A DNA stretch of 64,000 nt from assembly GCA_944320685.1 (NCBI GenBank), contig CALUIK010000005.1:1-64000 (forward strand). The letters run 5' to 3'. Within the stretch, counting starts at the first letter, position 1, and every line of letters starts with the position of its first letter. The position numbers were made by a program, and so were the translations under genes. Under the pieces are notes generated by a model, which worked only from the letters and a program-made list of their open reading frames with translations, did not search any database and had not been told where the DNA came from. Source of the DNA: an uncultured Alistipes sp. (GTDB lineage: Bacteria; Bacteroidota; Bacteroidia; Bacteroidales; Rikenellaceae). Shown in pieces: positions 52,148 to 60,789 of the stretch.

Positions 52148-53188
52148 ATGAAACACGTGATAGTCATCGGCGGCGGTATCGCCGGCATGCAGTGTGCGGC
52201 GGAGCTGGCGCGCGGCGGCATTCGGGTCACCGTGCTCGAGAAACAGAGCGATACGGGCGGCAAACTGCGAAATTGGCACAAACTATTCCCTTCGCTCACG
52301 CCCGCGGGCGAGGTGCTCGGGGGGCTGAACCATACACTGCGGCGTTTGCCTAACATAGATGTGCGCACGGAGTGCGAGGCGGCGGAACTCTCGCCGCGGC
52401 GGGTGGTACTCGCTACGGGCGAGGAGCTGGAGTGCGACGCCGTGGTCGTGGCCACGGGCTTCACGCTTTTCGATGCCCGCATCAAGGAGGAGTACGGTTA
52501 CGGCATATACGACAATGTGATCACGTCGGCCGACCTCGAGGAGATGTTCAACACGGGCAAGGTGTCGACGACAAGCGGCGCCGCGCCGCGCCGCATAGCC
52601 TTCCTGCACTGTGTCGGTTCGCGCGACGAGAAGGTGTGCCAGCGCCACTGTTCGAAGGTGTGCTGCGTGACGGGAGTCAAGCAGGCCATGGAGATGAAGG
52701 AACTCTTTCCTGCGGCCGACGTCTTCAACTTCTACATGGACATACGCATGTTCGGCCCCGGGTACGAGGAGATGTACCGTGAGGCGCAGCAGCGCTGCAA
52801 CATACATTTCGTGCGCGGCCGTATCTCGGAGGTGAGCCCCACGATCGACGGCCGCCTGCAGATCAAGGCCGAGGATACGCTCACGGGGCGCCCGCTGAAG
52901 ATCGGTGTCGACATGCTGGTGCTGCTTATAGGCATGCGCGCCAACGACATGAATGCCGTGCTGGAGCAGCGGTGCGGTCTGGAGCGCCAGACGAGCGGGT
53001 TCATGCGGCCGCGCGACCAGTTCCTGCACAATACCGAGAGCAATGTGGCGGGTATATTCTACGCAGGGGCCGTGACGGCTCCCAAGAGTGTGGGCGAGTC
53101 GCTGAACGAAGGTACGGCGGCGGCACGCGGAGTGATCGAATACCTTGCGGCAAAAGAGTGTACGGACAATAGCACCATTGACGAATGA
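52148..53188 (+). CDS. HdrA-like FAD/iron-sulfur protein (short form)
   Basis: A 346-residue flavoprotein. The FAD-binding GxGxxG is at the very N-terminus (VIVIGGGIAGMQCAAELA), a second nucleotide motif is VVVATGF, and the HdrA-specific cluster is LHCVGSRDEKVCQRHCSKVCC. The end (AGIFYAGAVTAPKSVGESLNEGTAAA) closes the FAD fold. Methanogen HdrA is about 650 residues with extra ferredoxin domains; this one lacks them, and the separate ferredoxin-like gene downstream may replace them. It overlaps that gene by 4 bp. The role is electron transfer, possibly bifurcation, which is unproven. Confidence 0.9.
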   Translation: MKHVIVIGGGIAGMQCAAELARGGIRVTVLEKQSDTGGKLRNWHKLFPSLTPAGEVLGGLNHTLRRLPNIDVRTECEAAELSPRRVVLATGEELECDAVVVATGFTLFDARIKEEYGYGIYDNVITSADLEEMFNTGKVSTTSGAAPRRIAFLHCVGSRDEKVCQRHCSKVCCVTGVKQAMEMKELFPAADVFNFYMDIRMFGPGYEEMYREAQQRCNIHFVRGRISEVSPTIDGRLQIKAEDTLTGRPLKIGVDMLVLLIGMRANDMNAVLEQRCGLERQTSGFMRPRDQFLHNTESNVAGIFYAGAVTAPKSVGESLNEGTAAARGVIEYLAAKECTDNSTIDE

Positions 53189-53514
53189 TAAACTTCGGAT
53201 ATTCCATAAACAAGCCCCGTGTCATAGACATCGACCGCAACAACCTCCACAAGAGCAACGAGATCCTGCGCGAGATGCCCGAGCTGCAGGCCTGCATCGG
53301 CTGCGGCAGCTGTACTGCGACATGTACGGCGGGCAACCTCACGTCGTTCAATTTCCGCAAGGTGCATACGCTGGTGCGGCGCGGCGAGTATCAGGGGGCG
53401 TATGAGGAGATGAACAAGTGCATGCTCTGCGGCAAATGCCGTCTGGTGTGTCCGCGCGGTATTAACACACGCGGTGTGGTAATGTTGATAAAACGCAAAC
53501 TGGGAGATTTCTGA
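53185..53514 (+). CDS. Second HdrC-like ferredoxin
   Basis: A 109-residue protein with two [4Fe-4S] motifs, CIGCGSCTATC (about 37-47) and CMLCGKCRLVCP (about 79-90). A conserved segment between them (NLTSFNFRKVHTLVRRGEY) is typical of HdrC of the Dsr/Hdr family. It overlaps the HdrA-like gene (ATGA) and is followed 2 bp later by the membrane subunit gene. It would link the flavoprotein to the membrane HdrD-type protein. Confidence 0.9.
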   Translation: MINFGYSINKPRVIDIDRNNLHKSNEILREMPELQACIGCGSCTATCTAGNLTSFNFRKVHTLVRRGEYQGAYEEMNKCMLCGKCRLVCPRGINTRGVVMLIKRKLGDF

Positions 53515-53515
53515 C

Positions 53516-55309
53516 ATGAGTTTTTACGCCGATTTCTGCATACCGTTCATTGCTGGCGCGACGGTTATGTTCGCCGCCATCGCCCTGAAGTACGTCACTT
53601 GGCTCAAGCGGCTGCCCAAGAGCGACCTTATGCTCATAGCGAAGGGTATCCCCACGCCGCGCACGGCAGGGGCCGTGTGGGAGATCTTCCGCGAGTCGCT
53701 GTTGCACCGCCGCATATTCCGTGTCAACCCGTTGCTGGGATACATGCACATGAGTCTTGCCTTCGGCTGGTTCCTCCTTATCGTGGTGGGGTGGACGGAG
53801 ACAGTGGCGTATCTCGGGATGCGGTGGGTACCGCTTCAGGGCCATGTCTTCTTCAAGTACTTCATGCCGATGAACGGTATCGAGGGACACAAGCCCTTCT
53901 TCGATTTCGTGATGGATCTGTTGCTGCTGTTCGTGCTCTCGGGCGTGGCGCTGGCTTGGTTCAAACGGTTCCGCTCACGTTCGATGGGTATGAAACGCAC
54001 TACGAAACACGTGCTTTTCGACCGTGTGGCCCTGACGGCGCTGTGGTTCGTCTTCCCTGCCCGTTTGGTTGCCGAGAGCATTACGTGCGGCCTCTATGGC
54101 GGCGGGAGTTTCCTCACGGGAGGCATAGGAGCGGGTTTGGCCGCAGCGGTTCCGCCCGAGGCGCTGGCAATGGCATACGAGCCGGCATGGTGGTTCTATT
54201 CGTGCGCCCTCGGGGTGTTCTTCGTGGCGATGCCCTTTTCGCGTTACATGCATATCTTTACCGAGATACCGCTCATATTCCTGCGCCATTACAGCCTGCG
54301 GCCCGAAGCCAAGGAGAAATCGTACGACAACTTCGAGATACAGGCTTGCTCGCGTTGCGGCATATGTATAGACCCCTGCCAGCTGCAGAGCCAGCTGGGT
54401 ATAAACGACGTGCAGTCGGTCTATTTCCTGCGCGACCGCCGTTACGCGATGCTGCAGCAGAAGATAGCAAACAATTGTCTTATGTGCGGCCGCTGCGAGG
54501 CCGTGTGCCCCGTGGGCATAAACCTGAATACGTTGAGGCTCAACTCGCGCTCGACGATGCGCAACATCCCCAATGAGCGGCGTTACAACTATCTCGCGGG
54601 GCTCGACCGCTCGCAGGGCGAGGGACGCGTAGGCTACTTCGCGGGATGCATGACCCTGCTTACGCCCAAGACCCTTGCGGCGATGCAGCGTATATTCGAG
54701 GCGGCGCGTGAGGATGTGTGGTGGGCCGACAAGGATGGCGGCGTATGCTGCGGGCGTCCGCTCAAGCTCTCGGGTGAGGTGGACTCGGCACAGAAGATGA
54801 TCGACTACAACAAGGAGCTCTTCCGCCGTCACGGCATAACCACGCTGGTGACCTCGTGTCCAATCTGTCTGCGCGTCTTCCGTGAGGAGTACGGCCTGCA
54901 GGGCGTCGAGGTGTTGCATCATTCGGAATATATCCTGCGGCTGATGCATCGGGGGCGCCTGTCGGTGAAATATTCGGCCGCGACCTTTACATATCACGAC
55001 CCGTGCGAACTGGGGCGTGGCAGCGGCATATACGACGAGCCCCGCGCCGTGATCGAGGCTGTTGGCCATTTGACGGAGCCGGCCCATACGCGCGAGGATG
55101 CCCTATGCTGCGGTTCGTCTGTGGCGAATACCGCCATAAACGATGCGCAGCAGCTCAGGATAGCCGAAGGCGTGGCGCAGGAGCTGGACGCAACGGATGC
55201 CGAGACCGTGGTTACGGCGTGCCCGCTCTGCAAGAAGGCCATCATGCGTGGTACGGCGCGGCGTGTGGCCGACCTGTCGGAGATCGTTGCCGAAAATCTC
55301 GGCCGCTGA
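53516..55309 (+). CDS. Membrane HdrD/DsrK-type protein with NarI-like cytochrome domain
   Basis: A 597-residue fusion. Residues 1-270 hold about five membrane helices with His residues suited to heme b (YMHMSLAFGWF, EGHKPFFDF, RYMHIFTEIP), like NarI/DsrM. Two ferredoxin motifs follow (CSRCGICIDPC and CLMCGRCEAVCP). Then come two CCG domains (YFAGCMT, GVCCGRP, SCPICLR; and HDPCELG, LCCGSS, ACPLCKK). This is the HdrD/DsrK design that links a quinone pool to a thiol-disulfide site, so the cluster likely exchanges electrons with menaquinone. It is the last gene and a hairpin follows. Confidence 0.9.
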   Translation: MSFYADFCIPFIAGATVMFAAIALKYVTWLKRLPKSDLMLIAKGIPTPRTAGAVWEIFRESLLHRRIFRVNPLLGYMHMSLAFGWFLLIVVGWTETVAYLGMRWVPLQGHVFFKYFMPMNGIEGHKPFFDFVMDLLLLFVLSGVALAWFKRFRSRSMGMKRTTKHVLFDRVALTALWFVFPARLVAESITCGLYGGGSFLTGGIGAGLAAAVPPEALAMAYEPAWWFYSCALGVFFVAMPFSRYMHIFTEIPLIFLRHYSLRPEAKEKSYDNFEIQACSRCGICIDPCQLQSQLGINDVQSVYFLRDRRYAMLQQKIANNCLMCGRCEAVCPVGINLNTLRLNSRSTMRNIPNERRYNYLAGLDRSQGEGRVGYFAGCMTLLTPKTLAAMQRIFEAAREDVWWADKDGGVCCGRPLKLSGEVDSAQKMIDYNKELFRRHGITTLVTSCPICLRVFREEYGLQGVEVLHHSEYILRLMHRGRLSVKYSAATFTYHDPCELGRGSGIYDEPRAVIEAVGHLTEPAHTREDALCCGSSVANTAINDAQQLRIAEGVAQELDATDAETVVTACPLCKKAIMRGTARRVADLSEIVAENLGR

Positions 55310-55359
55310 TGCTGCGGTAGCGAACCTGTCGTATGGCGACAGTGTCGCGTTCGCAGCAT
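55309..55359 (+). terminator. Complex hairpin after the Hdr-like cluster
   Basis: Nested inverted repeats ATGCTGCG/CGCAGCAT, GCGAAC/GTTCGC and CTGTCG/CGACAG begin at the stop codon. No T-run follows, so strength is uncertain. Confidence 0.5.
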
Positions 55360-55406
55360 GAGGCAGGGGAGAAGTGACGAAAATATTGCATTTTCTTAAA
55401 AATATT

Positions 55407-55436
55407 TTGTGTGTAACGTTTTTTTTATTACCTTTG
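55407..55436 (+). promoter_or_regulatory. Consensus promoter of tRNA-Met
   Basis: TTG (55407-55409), 19 nt, TACCTTTG (55429-55436), an exact match, 42 nt before the tRNA. Confidence 0.88.
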
Positions 55437-55478
55437 CACTACTAAAACGGAAAGATAGGAACGTTTTAGGTCATACAT

Positions 55479-55551
55479 CGCGGGGTGGAGCAGTTGGCAG
55501 CTCGTCGGGCTCATAACCCGAAGGTCGGAGGTTCGAGTCCTCCCCCCGCTA
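55479..55551 (+). tRNA. Initiator tRNA-Met (anticodon CAT)
   Basis: A clean cloverleaf: acceptor CGCGGGG/CCCCGCT, D-stem GAGC/GCTC, anticodon stem TCGGG/CCCGA with loop CTCATAA, and T-stem GGAGG/CCTCC. Two initiator hallmarks are visible, the unpaired first position (C1 opposite U72) and three G-C pairs next to the anticodon loop. CCA is not encoded. Confidence 0.92.
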
Positions 55552-55559
55552 CTTGTTGG

Positions 55560-55605
55560 AATCGGCAATGTGTTGTTCTGCAACTCGTTGCCGATTCCTC
55601 TTTTT
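55560..55605 (+). terminator. Terminator of tRNA-fMet
   Basis: AATCGGCAA (55560-55568) pairs with TTGCCGATT (55588-55596), followed by CCTCTTTTTG. Confidence 0.8.
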
Positions 55606-56155
55606 GTTTCTTGGCGCACGTTATGACCGAGATGCGGGTTTTCGCGGTCATCATTGATGCGTTCAGTCTCCTCTCACAAACCTGAATCGTCCCGCCGACC
55701 CTCAAGGGACAATGCAGCATCGCATGACCCGCACGGGCAATGCGGCGCACGACTTCACCCCTCCACTCTATAATAAAACGCAGTATATCAACGGCTATAT
55801 TTGCACTTGTCCAGCCTTTTCCATTAAGGCCGCCTACTGAGAGTTAGCGAAAAGGAAGAAGATGCGTGATAAGGTGAGGATCGAACAAGAACTTAACAAT
55901 CGGCAGGCATTTTTATCTTTTGCTACGGGTCGGTCTGAACGGGGAAGACAAAACAGCACAGGACTGATATGTGTTATCTATATTATTGAATATTAGTGAA
56001 TTATCGGATTCAAGTATCAATGAGGATACAAATGTAAAATTAGAACGTCTTTTAGAACGGAAACTTTCATGTACCAATGTATTAGGATATGATTAGATTT
56101 CATACCCGTAGTTAGATAAACAGCTTGTCATTAAGAGATTATCATGGGTAATTAG
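55606..56155. other. Intergenic, AT-rich toward the right
   Basis: No gene is convincing. The part from about 55970 on is AT-rich, and one frame (about 55971-56096) has coding-like codon use (ending LERLLERKLSCTNVLGYD) but no ATG. It may be the remnant of a lost gene next to the tRNA. Confidence 0.4.
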
Positions 56156-56163
56156 TACCTTTG
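56156..56163 (+). promoter_or_regulatory. -7 element (TACCTTTG) of the GNAT gene
   Basis: TACCTTTG lies 15 nt before ATG 56179. A -33 TTG at normal spacing is absent. Confidence 0.5.
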
Positions 56164-56178
56164 CAGCAAAACAGAGAT

Positions 56179-56637
56179 ATGGCGGATGACACTATAAATA
56201 TTCGAGAGTATGTTCCTTCTGACAAAGAAGCTGTATTAAAATTGATACGGCTAAATATTCCACAATATTTTGCGCCGGAGGAGGAGACAGACCTGAGTAA
56301 TTATTTAGATAACGAAAGGGAGTATTATTATGTCCTTCTTTCCGGGATGGAGATAATCGGATGTGGAGGTATAAATATGGCCGATGACGGAACAAGAGGT
56401 AAAATCAGTTGGGATATTGTACACCCTGACTGGCAGCGACGTTCCCTTGGCTCACTATTGTTGAAACATCGTCTCAATGTATTAAATTCTATGGGAATTA
56501 AACGCATTACGGTAAGAACTTCTCAGGTAGCATACCAATTTTATCAAAAACGAGGATTTGTATTGAAAAACATAAAAAAAGATTACTGGGCAAAAGGTTT
56601 TGATATGTATGCTATGGAGTATGCGGTAAACAGCTGA
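56179..56637 (+). CDS. GNAT-family N-acetyltransferase
   Basis: A 152-residue acetyltransferase. Acetyl-CoA binding is seen in HPDWQRRSLGSLLLKHRLNVL (about residues 82-102), and the late strand pattern AYQFYQKRGFVLKNI is typical of GNATs. The gene is much more AT-rich than its chromosomal neighbours and sits about 630 bp after the initiator tRNA, suggesting acquisition. The start MADDTINIREYV at 56179 fits the promoter element at 56156. The substrate is unknown. Confidence 0.9.
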   Translation: MADDTINIREYVPSDKEAVLKLIRLNIPQYFAPEEETDLSNYLDNEREYYYVLLSGMEIIGCGGINMADDGTRGKISWDIVHPDWQRRSLGSLLLKHRLNVLNSMGIKRITVRTSQVAYQFYQKRGFVLKNIKKDYWAKGFDMYAMEYAVNS

Positions 56638-56799
56638 TATACACATAACAATCAAAGAACTGATTTCACGTCGGCTTCTGCCGGTCTTCCAATCATACCG
56701 ACCGTCCGCCACATCGCCAACCTCTTCGAGTGTATGGTGATGTTTCATTTGTCAAATGGCTGTAGGCTCTCCGCATAGTCACATGGACCATGCGGCGGC

Positions 56800-59700
56800 C
56801 TATCTCGGACCCGGACCACCGGGGCCTCCCATGCCGGGGCCGCGACGGCTGCTCCCCATGTCGTAATCCACGATGTTCTTCGAGGCGTTCTTGCCGAAGT
56901 GGCGTATGTTGTAGTTGAACTTGATGCTGAAGTAGCGGCCTATGACGCTGTTCCATGCGTTCTGCGTATAGCCCGAGCCGGTGGTGCGGGCGAATGCGGT
57001 GTTCTGGTTGAAGATGTCGTTCACGCCAACGAGTATCTCGCCGAGCTGGCTGCGGAAGACCTTCTTGCCGATGTATGCGTTGCAGAGGATGTATTGCTCG
57101 TTGTATGCGTTCGTGAAACCTATGTACTGATTGTATGCGGCGCTGGCGGTGAAGGTGAGGCCGCCCCAGAGTACGAGTTTCAGGTTTCCCGATGCAGTGT
57201 GGTTGAAGTAGCGGTTTGCCGTGCCGCTTGCGGCGAGCGAGTTCTTCGACTCGTAGTATGTGCCGTTCCACGAGAGGGTGAAGTCGACATTCTCCGATAT
57301 GTTGCTGCCCAGCACTATGCCCGTGTCGTAGCTTATGGTCGAGGCGGTGTTCTTCGCTCCGTTTATGAGGGTCGGGGTCTGCGAGTACGAGACGCCGGCG
57401 CGCAGGTTGAGGTTCGACGAGAGGAACCCGACGGGAAGACCGTAGCTCAGGTTGGTGCGCAGGTTCCAGTATCCGTCCATGTTGGTGTAGGTGGTATATT
57501 GCAGCGGGTTGTAGGTCGTGGTGGTGCCGTCTCCGTTGTCGACCTCGATGGTGGTGTTGTAGTCGGTGCTGGTGGTTATGTAGTCCGAGGTGTTCTGCAT
57601 CGAGAACATCCACATGAAGGTGCGGCCTTTTTCGACATTCGAGTTGATATAATGGAAGTTGACCATATTGCTGTACGAGGGGTTCAGCAGCGGGTTGCCT
57701 CGCGAGATGTACTGTGCGTCCGACACGTCGTAGATGCCTTGCAGGCGTGTGATGCTCGGGTTCTCGGTCATCGAGTTGACAAAGAGTCGTATCGTGTTCT
57801 GCGAGTTGATGTTGAAGTTGCCCATCATGAAGTAAGTGAGGTTGTTGTACGAGTGCGATATGCGCTCCGACGAGGTGTCGCCGTCGAGTTTCGAGTATTG
57901 GTAGTAGAGGTTTGCCGTCATGACGGTGCCGTTCTTCGAGTAACGTATGCCCGGGCCTGCGCGGTGGGTCGTGTAGACGCTGTTGTAGGCGTTCGAGAGC
58001 GAGGTGTCGGGGGTGACGCCCGTGATGTCGTACGACGAATCGTTAGCCACGTATGTCTTGTTGTCGCGGTCCTGCCCGTTGTACGAGAAACTGTACTGCA
58101 TCGAAACCTGTGCATACTTGGCTATCGGTTCGGTGTAGGTCATGTTGGCGCGCAGCGACAGTGTCGACGACGGTGCCGTGGTGTAGAGGTAACGGAGGAG
58201 GGGTTCGTACGTGACGGTGCCGTCGCTGCCGGCTGTCGCCTGCGTCTCGATGTTCGAGTGGCTGTATGTCTCGTTATTTCCGTTGTTGAAGTATGATATG
58301 CTGCCGTCGAGGGTCAGCGTACGTCCCGCCTTGCCGAGACGTGCGCGGTATATAAGGCCCTCGGTGAGGCTGTAGCCGCGGTTGCGGCCGTTCGAGGCGT
58401 TGTCGACGATGTTGTATCCGCTTTCGCCGGTCTGTGTTCCGTAGGTATTGCTCAAGGGGTCGTTGCCCTGATAGCTGAAGTTCGTGCGTGACATGAGCGA
58501 CTGGTTGGCCGATATGTCCCAGTCGAGTCTGGCGTTGAAACGGTGATTGGCGTTGAGCGTCTGCGAGAAACCCGAAGTGGAGAGGGTGTCGACAGGCGAG
58601 GGTGCCTCATACCACTTTATGATTTGCGAGAGGTTGTCGGTGTTGGTGCGGTTGTAGAAGTAGCTCCCCTCGAAACGCACCTTGTCGTTCTCGCCCCATG
58701 AGGTGGTAAGGTTGGCGCCGATAGAGGCCACATCGGCTACGCCGCTCTGTGCGCTGCCCATGCGCGAGCCGACGCCGCGGCCCATACCGCCGCCGCGGCC
58801 CGTGCCGCCGCCCGAGACGCCGAGGATGTCCTCGAACCCGAAGTTGGTCTGGTTGACGTTGTTCAGCAGGCCGATCAGCGTGAGGCGCGAGCGGTTCTGG
58901 AACAGATTGACGTTACCGCCGACCATGTATTTGTTTGAAGCCGTCACATCGTCCGTGTCGGGCTGGTAGCCATAGCCGGCGTATACCTGTCCGAATATGC
59001 CTTGGCGCATGTTCTCGTGCGTGACGATGTTGATGGCCTTGTATCCTTCGCCGTCGTCCATACCCGAGAATTCGGCGTTGTCGCTCAACTTGTTGTATAC
59101 CTCAATGCTCTTCACCGACTCTGCGGGCAGCGACTTGATGGCTGTCGATACATCCTCGCCGAAGAACTCCTTGCCGTCGACAAATATCTTCTTTACCTCC
59201 TCGCCCTGAGCCTCTACTGTGCCGTCGGTGACGGTAATGCCGGGCATCTTCTTCAGCAGCCCCTCGACGTCGGCGTCGGCCGAAACCTTGAAAGCCTCGG
59301 CGTTGTAGCTTACCGTGTCGCCCTTCTGCGAGGTGCGCATGGTCTTTACCTCCTTGACGACGGTCTCGATCTTTGTCGTCGACTCGGTGAGGGCGATGCG
59401 CCCGAGGTCGGTCGAGGTTCCCCCGACCTTGAAGTCGTACGCCTTGTCCTCATAGCCGAGGAACGATATGACCATCTTGTAGCTGCCGTATTCGAGGCCG
59501 CTTATTGCGGTCGAACCCTCGTAGCCCGAGGTGTAGTAACTCTTCTTTTCGGGGTTGTCTGTTGGCATAAGTTCTATTACGGCGCCAGCTATGCCTTGGT
59601 CGTTGGCGGCGTCGGTGACGGTGAACGATACCTTGCCTGTCTGTGCGTGGGCCGCAATGCCGAATGCGGTGCTGAGCAGTACCAAAAGCATTTTTTTCAT
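56800..59700 (-). CDS. Outer membrane beta-barrel (TonB-receptor-like) protein with CarboxypepD-like domain
   Basis: A 966-residue outer membrane protein. A Sec signal (MKKMLLVLLSTAFGIAAHAQ) precedes a carboxypeptidase-regulatory-like domain (about 22-110) and a plug-like segment (VEGLLKKMPGITVTDGTVEAQGEEVKKIFVDGKEFFGED). A large barrel of the OMP_b-brl_3 type follows (about 260-940). The C-terminus is a Gly/Pro/Arg-rich tail (MGGPGGPGPR) rather than the usual terminal aromatic strand, and a Gly-rich loop (GGGTGRGGGMGRGVGSRMG) lies near residue 305. The ligand is unknown; no SusD is nearby. A TAATTTTG element lies 41 nt upstream. Confidence 0.9.
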   Translation of the reverse strand: MKKMLLVLLSTAFGIAAHAQTGKVSFTVTDAANDQGIAGAVIELMPTDNPEKKSYYTSGYEGSTAISGLEYGSYKMVISFLGYEDKAYDFKVGGTSTDLGRIALTESTTKIETVVKEVKTMRTSQKGDTVSYNAEAFKVSADADVEGLLKKMPGITVTDGTVEAQGEEVKKIFVDGKEFFGEDVSTAIKSLPAESVKSIEVYNKLSDNAEFSGMDDGEGYKAINIVTHENMRQGIFGQVYAGYGYQPDTDDVTASNKYMVGGNVNLFQNRSRLTLIGLLNNVNQTNFGFEDILGVSGGGTGRGGGMGRGVGSRMGSAQSGVADVASIGANLTTSWGENDKVRFEGSYFYNRTNTDNLSQIIKWYEAPSPVDTLSTSGFSQTLNANHRFNARLDWDISANQSLMSRTNFSYQGNDPLSNTYGTQTGESGYNIVDNASNGRNRGYSLTEGLIYRARLGKAGRTLTLDGSISYFNNGNNETYSHSNIETQATAGSDGTVTYEPLLRYLYTTAPSSTLSLRANMTYTEPIAKYAQVSMQYSFSYNGQDRDNKTYVANDSSYDITGVTPDTSLSNAYNSVYTTHRAGPGIRYSKNGTVMTANLYYQYSKLDGDTSSERISHSYNNLTYFMMGNFNINSQNTIRLFVNSMTENPSITRLQGIYDVSDAQYISRGNPLLNPSYSNMVNFHYINSNVEKGRTFMWMFSMQNTSDYITTSTDYNTTIEVDNGDGTTTTYNPLQYTTYTNMDGYWNLRTNLSYGLPVGFLSSNLNLRAGVSYSQTPTLINGAKNTASTISYDTGIVLGSNISENVDFTLSWNGTYYESKNSLAASGTANRYFNHTASGNLKLVLWGGLTFTASAAYNQYIGFTNAYNEQYILCNAYIGKKVFRSQLGEILVGVNDIFNQNTAFARTTGSGYTQNAWNSVIGRYFSIKFNYNIRHFGKNASKNIVDYDMGSSRRGPGMGGPGGPGPR

Positions 59701-59741
59701 ATCTGTATCGGATTTTCTGTCTTTGTGGAATATCTCCGACG

Positions 59742-59749
59742 CAAAATTA
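59742..59749 (-). promoter_or_regulatory. -7 element (TAATTTTG) of the outer-membrane protein gene
   Basis: TAATTTTG on the minus strand, 41 nt before ATG 59700. The 313 bp between this gene and sdhB otherwise hold only the sdh terminator. Confidence 0.5.
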
Positions 59750-59931
59750 AAGGCGCGTAAACGGCGTAGGTGCTGGTATGCCGACCAAGCGCCTCAATGC
59801 GTCGGTAAGGCGGCTCCCGAAACGGGTGAAACGCCGCCGCGCACAGGGCGGTATGGCATATGCTGAGGGTTGTTGTGCGGGAACATGACCGGAATATTGT
59901 AAAAAACGGTTCATCTGCGGCGTTAAAACAA

Positions 59932-59964
59932 GACAGCCGCACCCTCGAACAGGGTGCGGCTGTC
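59932..59964 (-). terminator. Terminator of the sdhCAB operon
   Basis: A perfect 14-bp inverted repeat (59932-59945 and 59951-59964, 5-nt loop) is followed on the minus strand by TTGTTTT. It lies 50 bp after the sdhB stop. Confidence 0.85.
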
Positions 59965-60013
59965 GCCGTATCAATATGTCCGGACTGCGGTCGGGCCGCG
60001 TCCGCTTTGACAG

Positions 60014-60757
60014 TTAGTCCTTGAACTTGGCCGAGAGGAACTCGCGGTTCAGGCGGGCGATATGCGTGATCGAGATCGACTTGGGGCACTCGGCCTGACA
60101 TGCGCCGGTGTTGGTGCAGTTGCCGAATCCCAGCTCGTCCATCTTGGCTACCATGGCCTTTGCGCGGCGCGCGCCCTCGACGCGGCCCTGCGGCAGCTTG
60201 GCCAGCGACGATACGCGCGCTGCCACGAAGAGCATGGCCGAACCGTTCTTGCAGGTTGCGGCGCAGGCGCCGCAACCGATGCAGGCAGCGGCATCCATAC
60301 TCTCGTCGGCATCGGCCTTGGGGATTGGTATTGCGTTGCCGTCGGGCACCGAGTTGGTACGTACCGATATGAAGCCTCCGGCCTGAAGTATCTGGTCGTA
60401 GGCGCTGCGGTTCACTACGAGGTCCTTGATTACGGGGAATGCGGCCGAACGCCACGGCTCGATGGTGATGGTCGCGCCGTCCTTGAACTTGCGCATGTAG
60501 AGCTGGCATGTGGTTACGGCCTGTTCGGGGCCGTGCGCGTGGCCGTTGATGTGCATCGAGCACATGCCGCATATGCCTTCACGGCAGTCATGGTCGAAGG
60601 CCACGGGCTCCTTGCCCTCGTGAACGAGGTTGTTGTTCAGAATATCCATCATCTCGAGGAACGACGTGTCGGGCGAGATACCCTCTACGTGGTACGTTTC
60701 GAATGCTCCCTTCGATTTAGCGTCTTTTTGACGCCATATCTTTAATTTGAAATTCAT
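60014..60757 (-). CDS. sdhB: Succinate dehydrogenase/fumarate reductase iron-sulfur subunit
   Basis: A 247-residue subunit carrying three clusters. The [2Fe-2S] motif [17 protein letters not shown] is N-terminal. The C-terminal half has [11 protein letters not shown] (about residue 150) and a further set ([16 protein letters not shown]), giving [4Fe-4S] and [3Fe-4S] sites. It wires the flavin subunit to the membrane quinone site. In anaerobic Bacteroidetes the complex usually runs as fumarate reductase. The start at 60757 ([10 protein letters not shown]) lies 32 bp after sdhA. It is the last gene of the operon. Confidence 0.95.
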   Translation of the reverse strand: MNFKLKIWRQKDAKSKGAFETYHVEGISPDTSFLEMMDILNNNLVHEGKEPVAFDHDCREGICGMCSMHINGHAHGPEQAVTTCQLYMRKFKDGATITIEPWRSAAFPVIKDLVVNRSAYDQILQAGGFISVRTNSVPDGNAIPIPKADADESMDAAACIGCGACAATCKNGSAMLFVAARVSSLAKLPQGRVEGARRAKAMVAKMDELGFGNCTNTGACQAECPKSISITHIARLNREFLSAKFKD

Positions 60758-60789
60758 TGTTCGATTGTTATTAAAGTTCAACGTCAAAA

